Part shown: positions 45,512 through 55,283 of the stretch, piece by piece | Position numbering within the stretch: position 1 is the stretch's first letter | How the letters are laid out: the number at the start of each line of letters is the position of its first letter | NCBI RefSeq assembly: GCF_001787335.1 | Contig: NZ_CP014674.1 | Coordinates: 938,501-1,002,500 of the forward strand | Direction of reading: 5' to 3' | Length of the DNA stretch: 64,000 bases | Source of the DNA: Kozakia baliensis | Lineage (GTDB): Bacteria; Pseudomonadota; Alphaproteobacteria; Acetobacterales; Acetobacteraceae | Notes under the pieces: generated by a model | The model's input: the letters and a program-made list of their open reading frames with translations, nothing else | The model's database searches: none | Told to the model about the DNA's origin: nothing | Program-made: the position numbers and the translations under genes

Positions 45512-47782
45512 TTGACAGAGAGTGACAGGTTGCGGCCTCTGCTAACGGCAAGCGTTCAGGATCGGAACGCTGAATGCCATAAAGATTTCGTACCTTTGCT
45601 CGGAGAGACGGTCAGGTTGAACCGTACACCAGACACGCCCCCCGCACCTTATTCGCGCTTCAGACGTTTATTTGTCCTTTTGCTGCCACGCTCGTCTCCG
45701 TCCGCCCGTGTGAGCCTGTTGCTTTCGGCAAGCGCATTTTGCGGTGCATCCTTGTTCTGGGGCGAGTTCTTGGCTTCCGCTCAGGCGGCGGACCCGCAGC
45801 CTTATAGCGTCAAGATCGTGCCGACCGGGCAAGCGGACCTCGATTCGATGATGCAGGCCTCTTCCATGCTGGCGTCGTTGCAGAAAACGGCGGCGGTCGG
45901 CCCTTATGCGCTGGCTGGTCGTATTCGCAGCGATTACGACCGCATCAGCAACGCCTTGGAGAGCCAGGGCTATTACGCTGGAACCGTTACAATCCGCGTT
46001 TCCTTGCCCGGCGGAAGCGTCGAGGGGCGCGATCCCGCGTTGCCGGATCGGCTCTCCGCCGTGCCCGCGAAGAAAAGCGTTTCCATCACCATTTCCGCAT
46101 CCAAAGGCCCGCTTTTTCATTTGGGCCATATCAGCTTGGTCAGCGGACCGCTCTCCGGCGAAACGGACAAGCCCAAGAGCACGGCAGACGCTCCGCAGGC
46201 TTCGCCCAGTTCTGCGCCGCCTCAAAATGGCGCAAAGCAAAGCGGCGCAGCATCCGGCAAGGCTGGCGATACGGCTTCGCCAAAGCCTACGCCCGCAGCA
46301 CCTCCTCCGGCTCCGATCGTTCTCAACACCGAGCAAAATACTTCTTTTGGTTTGGAAGCGGGGCAGCCTGCCATCGCCTCCGATGTGTTGGCCGCGCAGA
46401 GCCGGTTGCTGAGCACGCTTCAGGAAGAAGGGCATGCTTTGGCGAATGTGAGCACGCCGGTAGCTTATCTGCGCCCTCAAACGCACACGCTGGACATCGA
46501 ATTTCATATCGGGATAGGGCCGGTGGTGGATATCGGCCCAGTTTCCTTCACGGGGCAGAAACGAACGCGGCTTAGCTATCTGCGTCGCCGGGTCATGGTT
46601 CATGAGGGTGAGCTTTATCAACCATCGAAAATCGAATCTGCGCGGCAGGATCTCGCTTCGGTCGGCGTGTTCTCATCGGTGGGTGTCAACGATGCGCCGC
46701 CTCTGGTGCAAATGGCGCAGGGGCAGGGCACGCCGGGCGTTACCCAGGCCATGCCGCTCAATTTCACTTTCAAGGAAGCCAAACGCCGCACCGTTTCGGC
46801 GCAGATCGGCTATTCGACCGACCTTGGCGGACGTGTCGGTGCAAGCTGGACGCATCACAATCTGTTGGGCGGTGCGGAGCAGTTGAGGCTAACCGCTCTG
46901 ATTACAGGCTTGGGTGGATCGGCTCAGCAAGGTTTGGGCTATGATGTCTATGCCGATTTCTTGAAGCCGGATTTCCTCCGCCGTAATCAAAACCTCAGCC
47001 TACGCGTCGAAGGCATCCGCCAGTTGCTTTATTCCTATCACCAAACGGCATTGTTGGTGCGGGGTGGTATCATTCGCCGCTTGGACCGGCATTGGAGCAT
47101 CGCGGGCAGTCTTTCCGTCGAGCAGGAAGCCATCCGGCAGTTTGGCGATACGCGTAACTATTTTATCGCCTCTATTCCGCTGAGCGCGACCTTCGACAAC
47201 ACCGATCTTTCCAACCCGATCGACCCGGCAACGCATGGCATGCGCGCGAACGTCAATATCACGCCATCTGAATCGCTTGAGAATGGCAGTTCGTTCTTCA
47301 CCGTCATGAGTGGCAGCGTTTCGACCTATTTCGATCTGCATCGAATCGGATTGTCGCGTCCTGGTCGTAGCGTGATCGCCGTGCGTGGTTTGGTCGGTTC
47401 CGTTCAAGGCGCTTCGACCTATCAGATTCCGCCCGATCAGCGTCTCTATGCTGGTGGCCCGGCGACAGTGCGCGGTTTCCGCTATCAGGGTGTCGGCCCG
47501 CAATACGGAAAATACGGAATTGGCGGCACCTCGCTCGATGCTGGGTCGGTCGAATATCGCCAGCGGATTCTCAAAAGTTTCGGTGCGGCGGCATTCGTCG
47601 ATGCCGGGCAGGTCGGGGCGGGGAGCCGCCCGTTCCAAGGCACTTTGCGCGTCGGCTATGGCGCGGGTGTGCGGTATTATACTCCGATCGGCCCTGTACG
47701 GCTGGATGTGGCGCTGCCAGTCAATCGCCCGCCGCATGGCGATCGTTGGGAACTCTATATCGGATTGGGGGAAACGTTCTGA
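45512..47782 (+). CDS. tamA: TamA-like outer membrane protein (BamA/TamA family)
   Basis: An Omp85-family protein of up to 756 residues. POTRA-like domains occupy the N-terminal half, and a 16-strand barrel is predicted in the C-terminal part, with YAGGPATVRGFRYQ as lid-loop motif and GPVRLDVALPVNR near the end. The tail ends in YIGLGETF with a terminal Phe. TamA works with TamB in outer membrane assembly or phospholipid transport. The start is uncertain: TTG 45512 gives a long pre-signal region, while GTG 45710 would start directly at the signal-like stretch SLLLSASAFCGASLF. A Pro/Ala/Ser-rich insert of about 55 residues (46155-46320) separates two POTRA regions. Confidence 0.88.
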   Translation: MTESDRLRPLLTASVQDRNAECHKDFVPLLGETVRLNRTPDTPPAPYSRFRRLFVLLLPRSSPSARVSLLLSASAFCGASLFWGEFLASAQAADPQPYSVKIVPTGQADLDSMMQASSMLASLQKTAAVGPYALAGRIRSDYDRISNALESQGYYAGTVTIRVSLPGGSVEGRDPALPDRLSAVPAKKSVSITISASKGPLFHLGHISLVSGPLSGETDKPKSTADAPQASPSSAPPQNGAKQSGAASGKAGDTASPKPTPAAPPPAPIVLNTEQNTSFGLEAGQPAIASDVLAAQSRLLSTLQEEGHALANVSTPVAYLRPQTHTLDIEFHIGIGPVVDIGPVSFTGQKRTRLSYLRRRVMVHEGELYQPSKIESARQDLASVGVFSSVGVNDAPPLVQMAQGQGTPGVTQAMPLNFTFKEAKRRTVSAQIGYSTDLGGRVGASWTHHNLLGGAEQLRLTALITGLGGSAQQGLGYDVYADFLKPDFLRRNQNLSLRVEGIRQLLYSYHQTALLVRGGIIRRLDRHWSIAGSLSVEQEAIRQFGDTRNYFIASIPLSATFDNTDLSNPIDPATHGMRANVNITPSESLENGSSFFTVMSGSVSTYFDLHRIGLSRPGRSVIAVRGLVGSVQGASTYQIPPDQRLYAGGPATVRGFRYQGVGPQYGKYGIGGTSLDAGSVEYRQRILKSFGAAAFVDAGQVGAGSRPFQGTLRVGYGAGVRYYTPIGPVRLDVALPVNRPPHGDRWELYIGLGETF

Positions 47783-50700
47783 TGACCGCCGACGCCCCCA
47801 AAAAACCGCATCGCCGTCGCCGCATCATCGCCTGGGTTGCCGGGCTGGCATTGGGCGTTCCTGTCGGGTTGTTGACCGTTACGGTCGCGACAGTGTTGGT
47901 GGCGGCCAACACAGCGCCAGGGCAGCGTTATATCGCTCATGAAACGAGCGCGCTCACCGGCGGTATGGTGCAGATCGACGGGTTCAGCGGCACATTCCCC
48001 ACTTCGCTGCGCATCCGGCATCTGGCGGTGAACGATGCCAAGGGAAGCTGGCTTACCGTTGACGATCTGGCTTTAGGGTGGTCGCCGCTCGCCTTGATTC
48101 ATATGGATGTCTCGGCGCAATATCTTACGGCGAGCAAATTGGCGGTCATTCGCCTTCCGGAATCGAGCAGTCAAACCGAGCCGCAGAAAACGGCCTCTAC
48201 AGGCAAATCCTCGCTCCATTTCCGTATCGATCTGGCCAAAATCCAGGTGGATCGGATCGAAGTCGGCGCGCCATTGGCGGGCGTTCCCGCCGCCTTTGCT
48301 CTGAACGGCCATGTAAAGCTGCAAGATTTGGCCCCGGTATTGGACGGGCTGGCGCTCGATCACCTGCCGCGTAGCGACATCGGTATCGATCTGAAGCGTC
48401 TCGACGGGCCGGGGCATCTGGCGCTGGATTTCTCCTCGCCGCGCGGGGCGATCGGTATCCATCTCGTGGCGCAGGACGGCGCGGGCGGCTTCATTACGAG
48501 CGTCGCGAAGATGGAGCAGTTCGATCCGGCGGATCTGCGGTTGGATTTGCATGGGCCGCTCCAACAGGCTCGTCTGGATTTCGGGGCAAAGGCCGGGCCG
48601 GTCACGGCGTCCATCGCAGGGCCGCTTGACCTGTTGAAAAACAGAGGCGATCTGACCATCCACGCGCAAGCGCCGGCGATGTCGCCGCAGCCCAGCATTG
48701 CCTGGAACGCGATGAATCTCGCCGCCCATGTGAAAGGGGATTTGAAAGCTCCGGCGGGCGATGGCGCTTTGGATATCGATCAGTTGGCGGCCAATGGCGC
48801 GGCGATCGGCCATCTGCGCGCCACGTTCGACGGCGATGACAGCGCGGATGAGACCGCATCGCGCGTGCATTTGCATATGACCGCCGATGGGCTGCGCGTT
48901 CCGGGCGCACCGCCAGCTTTGTTAGCGTCCGCGCCGCTCGTGGCCGATTTGGTCTTGCATCCCAAGGCTCAAGGCATGCCCGTGACCTTGAACGTCACGC
49001 ATCCTCTGGTGCAACTCGGCGCGCAGGCGATGCTGAAGCCCGCCGCCCATGGCGCTCTGGACCTGACTCTGCCGAACCTCACGCCTTTGGGGCAGATCGG
49101 TAAGGTCGATCTGGCTGGACATGACGTCACGCATGCTGATTTCGCGTTGCCCGAGACAGTGCAACAGGCTTTGACGCTGAATGTCATCAGCGCGTTAGCG
49201 ATCACCGGGGGTATGAAACCGGCGGTGGGCCTTGTGGGGCCGGATGGAAAACTGGCGTTGAATCTCGCCATGACCACTCAGGGCGAGGGGAAAGCTCAAT
49301 CTCGGCATATCGATATCAAGCATCTGACATTCGACGGGCGCGCCGTTCATCTTAAGGATGAGGGGCAGGTCGATCTCGCGGATAAGACGACGCTCGCCAC
49401 GCAAGCGCATTTGACGCTGACCGATCTTACCCGGATCGATCCGAGTTTGCGCGGCCATACGGATATCGACCTCGAAGCCCAGGGTGCGACGGACGACCTG
49501 GCCGCCAAGACGCATATTGCGGCGCTATTCGGCACGAAGACCGTGCCGCAAGGCCCGATCACACTGGATGCGGCTTTTACGCATCTGCCTAAAGCGCCGG
49601 AAGGGACGATTACGGCATCTGGCACGCTGGATCGGGCGAATTTGCTGTTGGATACGGCTCTATCGCGCGATGAACAGGGCAATAGCCATATCGACCTACA
49701 CAAACTCGATTGGAATAGCTTAACGGGCCGTGGCAAGTTGATGCTTCCCAATGGGGCGAAAGTGCCTTTGGGCGACATGGATATTCAAGCGCGCAATCTG
49801 GCCGACTTCAGCGCGTTGGTGGGCCAAAAGCTGGCCGGGCATCTGGGCCTGACGGTGCATACGACGCAACCGGATACGCATAAGCCGCCGCGTGTCGCGT
49901 TGAGTTTGGGCGGCATGGTTCGTTCTGACGCGGCGAGTGTCGGCAAGCTCGATTTGGGCGGGACGGTCGTGGATCCGGCAGGAGATCCCGATCTCGACAT
50001 GAAGCTGGCGGTGAATGGCCTGAGCGCACAGGGCATTACCGGTCAGGCCAACGCTACTGCGCTTGGAAAGCAATCCGCGCTGGCGATAACGGCGAAAGCC
50101 AATCTTCAGAACGTCATGGACGCGCCCGCCAATCTGGATACCGCGCTCTTATTGAATCTGCCTAAGAAGCAGGTGCGCCTGGACAGATTGACGGGCGTGG
50201 TGAAGGGCGAGGCCTTGCGTCTGGCCAGCCCGGCCTTGGTATCGTTCGGGGAAAAGATGGGCGTGGACCGGCTCCGCCTCAGCGTTGCGCCGCCCGGCGT
50301 GGCGCCTGCGAGCCTGGACGTGGCGGGAACGATCAAACCGGCGCTGAATATGCAGGCGCGCGTGGACCATCTGACGCCTGCACTGGCGAAACCATTTGCG
50401 CCATCTCTGGACGCGGTGGGAACGCTCTCCGCCCAGGCGAAGCTCGGTGGAACGTTGGAAAAGCCGACCGGTAACGCAAGCCTGACGGCGCGAGGCGTGC
50501 GGATGCGTACAGGTCCGGCAGCCTCCTTGCCGCCTGCATCCATGGATGCGACGGTCGCCTTGCTCGGCACCAGCGCGCGTATCGATACGGCGCTCAATGC
50601 GGGCAGTAAGATTGCGCTGACCGTGCGCGGCACGGCGCCGACGGGCAAGACCGGACCGTTAGCACTGAACGCAAACGGGCACGTCGATCTCTCCGTCGCC

Positions 50701-51969
50701 AATGCGGTTGCCGGTGCTCAGGGCATGGCGCTCGGCGGGCAGGTCGCGGTCAATATGGGCGTGGCCGGGACCATGGCGGCGCCGCGTGCTACGGGGCAGA
50801 TCGGCCTTCAGCAGGTGAGTTTCAACGATTACGCTCAGGGCGTGCGGCTTTCCGACATCAATGGCGCGCTTGTTGCCAGTGGCGATAGTCTTGCCCTGCA
50901 GAACATCGTGGCTAAAGCGGGCAGCGGCACGATCGGCTTGAACGGCACGGTGGGCGTGCTGCGCGCCGGTATGCCGCTCGATTTGCATATCGTGGCGCAG
51001 AAGGCTCAGCCGATCACCAGCGACTTGCTGACGATGATGCTCGATAGCGATCTGCATATCTATGGCCAGGCGACGACGCGGCTCGACGTGGACGGCAAAT
51101 TACGCATTCCAACGGCGACGGTGAACATTCCCAACTCCATGCCGGCCTCGGTGCCGCAGCTTGAGGTGATCCGCCCGGGGCAGAAAGCGCCGACGCGCGA
51201 ATCCAGCCTTCTGATCGGGTTGAATATCGATGTGATTTCGCCAGGTTCGTTCTTCGTCCGTGGGCATGGTCTGGACGCTGAAATGATGGGCAAGCTGCAT
51301 GTCGGGGGATTGAGCAGCGCGCCGCAGGTGAGCGGCGGCTTCGATCTACGGCGCGGCAATTTCAATCTGGCGGGAATCAACCTTAATTTCACGCATGGGC
51401 GTGTGGGTTTCAACGGCAGCGGCGTGACGCATAAGCTAGATCCGACCTTGGATTTCCGCGCCGACCGTAACGTGCAAGGCACATTGGCCAGCTTGCTCGT
51501 CACGGGATATGCGAGCGAGCCGAAGATCGATTTCACGTCGTCGCCATCCTTGCCGCGCGATCAGGTGCTGGCAATGCTGCTTTTCGGCACGACGACGGCT
51601 TCGCTCTCCACCACGCAGATGGCGGAATTGGGTGCGGCCGTGGCGCAGATCGCCGGGGGTTCGAGCTTCGATCCGCTCGGAAAAATCCGCAATACGTTAG
51701 GGCTCGATCGCTTCGCCGTAGGCGGCGGCAATGGCGTGGATAATGGCGGAGCCAGCTTGGAAGCCGGCAAATATGTGATGAAGGGCGTGTATGTCGGCGC
51801 CAAGCAAGCGACGTCTGGTTCGGGGACGCAGGCGCAGGTTCAGGTCGATCTCACCAAAAGGCTCAAACTTAACACGACGGTCGGCACCGGCGGGCAGGTC
51901 AACGGCTTTACCACGCCGGAGAACGACCCTGGGTCCAGCGTCGGGTTAAGTTATGGCTTCGATTACTGA
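47782..51969 (+). CDS. tamB: TamB-like translocation and assembly module protein
   Basis: A 1395-residue inner-membrane-anchored periplasmic protein. An N-terminal helix (RIIAWVAGLALGVPVGLLTV) is followed by long beta-repeat AsmA/TamB-like sequence and a C-terminal DUF490/TamB domain with GGFDLRRGNFNLAGINLNFTHGRVGF in the 51331-51410 stretch and PSLPRDQVLAMLLFG. It forms a hydrophobic groove across the periplasm, probably carrying lipids, and pairs with TamA. The ATG overlaps the tamA TGA (TGATG). The last bases overlap the convergent kinase gene by seven. Length is within the family range. Confidence 0.93.
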   Translation: MTADAPKKPHRRRRIIAWVAGLALGVPVGLLTVTVATVLVAANTAPGQRYIAHETSALTGGMVQIDGFSGTFPTSLRIRHLAVNDAKGSWLTVDDLALGWSPLALIHMDVSAQYLTASKLAVIRLPESSSQTEPQKTASTGKSSLHFRIDLAKIQVDRIEVGAPLAGVPAAFALNGHVKLQDLAPVLDGLALDHLPRSDIGIDLKRLDGPGHLALDFSSPRGAIGIHLVAQDGAGGFITSVAKMEQFDPADLRLDLHGPLQQARLDFGAKAGPVTASIAGPLDLLKNRGDLTIHAQAPAMSPQPSIAWNAMNLAAHVKGDLKAPAGDGALDIDQLAANGAAIGHLRATFDGDDSADETASRVHLHMTADGLRVPGAPPALLASAPLVADLVLHPKAQGMPVTLNVTHPLVQLGAQAMLKPAAHGALDLTLPNLTPLGQIGKVDLAGHDVTHADFALPETVQQALTLNVISALAITGGMKPAVGLVGPDGKLALNLAMTTQGEGKAQSRHIDIKHLTFDGRAVHLKDEGQVDLADKTTLATQAHLTLTDLTRIDPSLRGHTDIDLEAQGATDDLAAKTHIAALFGTKTVPQGPITLDAAFTHLPKAPEGTITASGTLDRANLLLDTALSRDEQGNSHIDLHKLDWNSLTGRGKLMLPNGAKVPLGDMDIQARNLADFSALVGQKLAGHLGLTVHTTQPDTHKPPRVALSLGGMVRSDAASVGKLDLGGTVVDPAGDPDLDMKLAVNGLSAQGITGQANATALGKQSALAITAKANLQNVMDAPANLDTALLLNLPKKQVRLDRLTGVVKGEALRLASPALVSFGEKMGVDRLRLSVAPPGVAPASLDVAGTIKPALNMQARVDHLTPALAKPFAPSLDAVGTLSAQAKLGGTLEKPTGNASLTARGVRMRTGPAASLPPASMDATVALLGTSARIDTALNAGSKIALTVRGTAPTGKTGPLALNANGHVDLSVANAVAGAQGMALGGQVAVNMGVAGTMAAPRATGQIGLQQVSFNDYAQGVRLSDINGALVASGDSLALQNIVAKAGSGTIGLNGTVGVLRAGMPLDLHIVAQKAQPITSDLLTMMLDSDLHIYGQATTRLDVDGKLRIPTATVNIPNSMPASVPQLEVIRPGQKAPTRESSLLIGLNIDVISPGSFFVRGHGLDAEMMGKLHVGGLSSAPQVSGGFDLRRGNFNLAGINLNFTHGRVGFNGSGVTHKLDPTLDFRADRNVQGTLASLLVTGYASEPKIDFTSSPSLPRDQVLAMLLFGTTTASLSTTQMAELGAAVAQIAGGSSFDPLGKIRNTLGLDRFAVGGGNGVDNGGASLEAGKYVMKGVYVGAKQATSGSGTQAQVQVDLTKRLKLNTTVGTGGQVNGFTTPENDPGSSVGLSYGFDY

Positions 51970-52592
51970 GCCAACGCTACGTTTTGGTAAATCCAATTGG
52001 CACGGGCGCGCGTGGGTTCGATGAGCGCTGCGTTCGGTGCGTCCGTTTTGGCGATCCATGCTTGCGCTTCCGTTTGCGTGCGCCCAAACACCATATGGCG
52101 CGCCGCAAGCCAGGATTCCCGGTCGTGCTTATCCGTATCGACGAACCAAGCCTCATCGAGCAAGGTGCGGATCGGCGCCCAGGCATCGTCGCAAAGAAGG
52201 TAGTTTCCTTCAACGATGATCAGGCGCGCCTCCGTTGGAATTGGGATAGCCCCTGCGATCGGCTCTTCGATCTCGCGCTGAAAAAGCGGGGCGTAGATGA
52301 TACCGCTTTCGCCCGCGCGTAGACGGTGCAAAAGAGCGACGAAACCGCTCGCATCGAAAGTATCGGGCGCGCCTTTACGGCCCGCGCGGCCAAGGCGTTC
52401 CAACTCAATATTGGCGAGATGGAACCCGTCCATCGGCACGACGACGGAACAATCCTGATAGGTCATGCCCAAACGCGCCGCCAGGGTCGATTTCCCGCTG
52501 CCCGGCGGCCCGGCCAGGCCGAGAATGCGGCGGCCCGGTTTCGATAGGAGAGCGTCCACGCGCTGGGTTGCGTCTTCGTAAGGGGAAGTCAT
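51963..52592 (-). CDS. P-loop nucleoside/sugar kinase-like protein (uridine kinase superfamily)
   Basis: A 209-residue P-loop kinase resembling the phosphoribulokinase/uridine kinase superfamily and the YggC/FrcK-like nucleoside triphosphate hydrolases. Walker A is GLAGPPGSGKST near residue 30. VPMDGFHLANIELERLGR, GAPDTFDASGFVALLHRL, and IIVEGNYLLC are typical. Some relatives phosphorylate fructose or pantothenate, but the substrate here is open. ATG 52592 overlaps the TGA of the TPR protein (ATGA). The 3' end overlaps tamB by seven bases on the opposite strand. Confidence 0.85.
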   Translation of the reverse strand: MTSPYEDATQRVDALLSKPGRRILGLAGPPGSGKSTLAARLGMTYQDCSVVVPMDGFHLANIELERLGRAGRKGAPDTFDASGFVALLHRLRAGESGIIYAPLFQREIEEPIAGAIPIPTEARLIIVEGNYLLCDDAWAPIRTLLDEAWFVDTDKHDRESWLAARHMVFGRTQTEAQAWIAKTDAPNAALIEPTRARANWIYQNVALAQ

Positions 52593-54067
52593 CGGCGTTC
52601 CTCTACGCGTCTTTGCAATTCTCGCGCCACATTTTTCACGACATCGCTCCATTCCCAGGCGCGGGTTTGGCGGATGATGCGCAGGTTCGGATACCAGGGA
52701 CTATCATGACGCGCTTGCATCCATCGCCAGCAAGGGTTGATTCGATCCATAAGCAGAACGGGTTTCCCCATACCTCCGGCAAGATGTGCGACGGAGGTAT
52801 CGACGGAAACGACGACATCCAAATTATCGATCAACGCAGCCGTATCACCCATATCGTGGATATCATTCATCACATTCACGATGTCATAAGGCGCTTCGTT
52901 CAATTGCTGCGCCGCCTCGCCGAGTTGGAGGCTGTAAAGCCGAATGTTTTCGATTTTCGTGAGTGCCGCCAGGCAGGCAAGCGGCATTGAGCGGCGCTGG
53001 TCGATCATATAGGCGTCGGTATTTTCAGGGCGCGGCGCGCCTGCCCAGACGATGCCGATACGCAGAGCATGATCGTCCCTGAGGCGGGCAGCCCATTGCG
53101 CCGATAGGGTTGGATCGGCGCTGAGATAGGGGACGGGTGCGCCCATTGGCGTTGCAGTCGCGGCGAAGGCGCGTGGCAGACTGATGAACGGGCAGTGATA
53201 ATCGTAATAAGGTGTATTGCCGCCGACCTGAACCGTGCTGACACCTTCTACTCTTGCGGTGAGCGACGCCATGATATCCGCGCCCCAAACGCGCACGATC
53301 GCCCCCCTGGCGGCAAGGCAAGGAATATAACGCAGGTACATCAGCGTATCGCCCAAGCCTTCTTCCTGGGTGACCAGAATATGTTTGCCGTTTAGGTCGA
53401 GATTGGCTGTGAGGTTAGGGAGGAGCCGATCTTGAGGCAGGCTCGTATGGCCCGGCAGTCCGAAACGCCATTCATGTTCGGCCCAACCTTGTTGGAATTG
53501 GCCTGCCTTGAGAAGGGCAATCGAATAATTAAGGCGGATGCGTGGATTATCGGGGTGCGTCACGATGGCCTGCCGATAAAGCGTAAGCGCTTCCTGCACG
53601 TCGCCCGCGGCCATTTTCATGTAGGCGAGGTTGGAACGGGTAGCGGGATTGTTGGGAAATTCTTCGTCGAGTGCGCGAAGAATTTCAAACGCTTCTGAGA
53701 ATCGACACGCCTGCGCGAGAATGGCCGCCAGTAGATTGCGGGAAGCGTTATGCGCCGGGCGTCGTCTCAACGCTTCCCGGATCGCGTTTTCAGCTTCCTC
53801 CAACCGACCGATTTGCAGAAGGATATCGGCCCGTAATTCCAAAAGCCGTGGATCATTGGGGGCGAGTGCCTCGGCTCTCTGCGCGGTTTCCAGCAGATCT
53901 TCCCGACAATTACGAGAAGCCGCCCAAGCTAACAGATCCTGAAGCGGGTGTGGGGCGAGGGGGGATGTCTCCCCAAGCGCCACGGCGGCACGCGCGGCAT
54001 CCTCAAAAGAACGGGCTTCAATCTGTCTGCGGATTGCGTCCTGATTCGGTGAATGCGCGCTGCTCAT
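52589..54067 (-). CDS. TPR protein with glycosyltransferase-like C-terminal domain
   Basis: A 492-residue cytoplasmic protein. Tetratricopeptide-like repeats (for example DPRLLELRADILLQIGRLEEAENA and ATRSNLAYMKMAAGDVQEALTLY) fill about residues 15-200. From about 225 there is a GT-B-like glycosyltransferase region with LVTQEEGLGDTLMYLRY, RIGIVWAGAP, and DNLDVVVSVDTSVAHLAGGMGKPVLLM, which resembles the nucleotide-sugar site of GT9/GT41-type enzymes. Such proteins modify flagellin or other glycans, or handle LPS sugars. Acceptor and donor are unknown. It lies 4 bases after the response regulator gene and overlaps the kinase gene by 4 bases. Confidence 0.8.
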   Translation of the reverse strand: MSSAHSPNQDAIRRQIEARSFEDAARAAVALGETSPLAPHPLQDLLAWAASRNCREDLLETAQRAEALAPNDPRLLELRADILLQIGRLEEAENAIREALRRRPAHNASRNLLAAILAQACRFSEAFEILRALDEEFPNNPATRSNLAYMKMAAGDVQEALTLYRQAIVTHPDNPRIRLNYSIALLKAGQFQQGWAEHEWRFGLPGHTSLPQDRLLPNLTANLDLNGKHILVTQEEGLGDTLMYLRYIPCLAARGAIVRVWGADIMASLTARVEGVSTVQVGGNTPYYDYHCPFISLPRAFAATATPMGAPVPYLSADPTLSAQWAARLRDDHALRIGIVWAGAPRPENTDAYMIDQRRSMPLACLAALTKIENIRLYSLQLGEAAQQLNEAPYDIVNVMNDIHDMGDTAALIDNLDVVVSVDTSVAHLAGGMGKPVLLMDRINPCWRWMQARHDSPWYPNLRIIRQTRAWEWSDVVKNVARELQRRVEERR

Positions 54068-54071
54068 TGCG

Positions 54072-54458
54072 TCAGGCGGAATGTCTCGTCAGCTTTCCAA
54101 GTTCCGTAACGGTTTGGCAGACGGCATCCAGAGCGTAGGGCTTGGAGATGACGCGGTCGATTTCCGGGTTGAGTTGCACACGTTCCCCAATTCTCGCGCC
54201 ATGCCCTGTGGTATAGATAACTGGAAGGGCGGGCCTGGCAGCGCGGATTTCCGAAATTAAAGCCGCGCCGTCCCCATCGGGTAGGGAGAGATCGGCGATC
54301 AGCACATCCACGTGACGGTCGTTTTGCAGATGCTGGCGTGCTTCTGCGCAGCTTTCCGCTTCGAGAACCTGCATATCGCTATCTTCCAGAAACTCCGTCA
54401 GACAGGTGCGAATGAGGAAGTCATCTTCAATGATGAGTATCGTCGTGGGCGCAGACAT
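54072..54458 (-). CDS. Single-domain response regulator
   Basis: A 128-residue receiver without output domain. Acidic residues IIEDDF, the phosphoacceptor Asp in LIADLSLPDGDG, the switch Thr in VIYTTGHG and Lys in VISKPYAL are all present. The P-D-G-D-G loop resembles receivers of the hybrid kinase/CheY type. ATG 54458 gives MSAPTTILIIEDD; the frame opens 18 bases earlier. No histidine kinase is encoded nearby. It immediately precedes the TPR glycosyltransferase gene, so it may regulate or be coexpressed with it. Confidence 0.9.
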   Translation of the reverse strand: MSAPTTILIIEDDFLIRTCLTEFLEDSDMQVLEAESCAEARQHLQNDRHVDVLIADLSLPDGDGAALISEIRAARPALPVIYTTGHGARIGERVQLNPEIDRVISKPYALDAVCQTVTELGKLTRHSA

Positions 54459-54482
54459 AGGATCGCCTAATCTCAATAGATG

Positions 54483-55283
54483 TTACGAGGACCAGTTATT
54501 CTCGAAATCGGCATAGAGCGTCAGGCCGCCATCGGCGAAGATCGTCTGCCCGGTGATGTAGGAAGCTTCGTCCGAAGCGAGAAAGCCCATAACGGTGGAA
54601 ATCTCGCGGCTCTCGCCAGGGCGCTGCATGGGGATATGGCTAGAGACGGCTTTATATTGCTTGGGGTCTTTCACCCACGAATCGTTGATCGGCGTCACGA
54701 TTGCGCCGGGGGCGACGGCGTTCACGCGGATACCGTGACGCGCATATTCAAGCGCGAGAGTGCGCACTATGTTGCCGACCGCGCCTTTGCTGGCCGAATA
54801 GCCGAGATAATGGGGTTTTGGTATCTGCTGATGGACGGAACTATTGACGATGATGTTCCCCTTCAGATTTTTCTCCCGCCAGTATTTCAAGGCCGCGCGA
54901 GCGCAGAGAACGACGCCCGTGACATTGACGGCCATGACGGCCTGAAAATCCTTGAGGGAGATATCCTCCGAGGGGCAACTGATCTGAAAGCCCGCATTGC
55001 AGATCAGAACGTCCAACCCATCCATCTTCTGGATCGTGTCGCGCATGACGCGGTCTACGTCTTGCTCGACGGACATGTCGCCTGCGACGATGAGGTGTTC
55101 GCCGCCGGATATTTTCGGTAGTTTCTCGGCTACGGCGCGTAGCTTATCTTCCTTGCGGCCGTTGAGCGCAACGCGCGCGCCTTGCTCGGCGAAGTAAATG
55201 GCGGCGTCTTCTCCGATTCCTTGCGAAGCCCCGGTTATGAGAACTTTCTTGCCGGAAAAACGGTTCTTATCGAGCGTTGCCAT
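54483..55283 (-). CDS. SDR oxidoreductase, glucose 1-dehydrogenase-like
   Basis: A 266-residue classical SDR. The cofactor motif ITGASQGIGED is near the N-terminus, NAGF follows strand 4, the catalytic Ser is in VNSSVHQ and Tyr/Lys in YSASKGA. The C-terminus carries ITGQTIFADGGLTLY. The HQQIP segment after the catalytic Ser resembles Bacillus-type glucose 1-dehydrogenases (SSVHEKIPWP), so a sugar or polyol substrate is plausible. ATG 55283 has GGAGAAAG before it. The gene lies 24 bases upstream of the response regulator on the same strand. Confidence 0.88.
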   Translation of the reverse strand: MATLDKNRFSGKKVLITGASQGIGEDAAIYFAEQGARVALNGRKEDKLRAVAEKLPKISGGEHLIVAGDMSVEQDVDRVMRDTIQKMDGLDVLICNAGFQISCPSEDISLKDFQAVMAVNVTGVVLCARAALKYWREKNLKGNIIVNSSVHQQIPKPHYLGYSASKGAVGNIVRTLALEYARHGIRVNAVAPGAIVTPINDSWVKDPKQYKAVSSHIPMQRPGESREISTVMGFLASDEASYITGQTIFADGGLTLYADFENNWSS

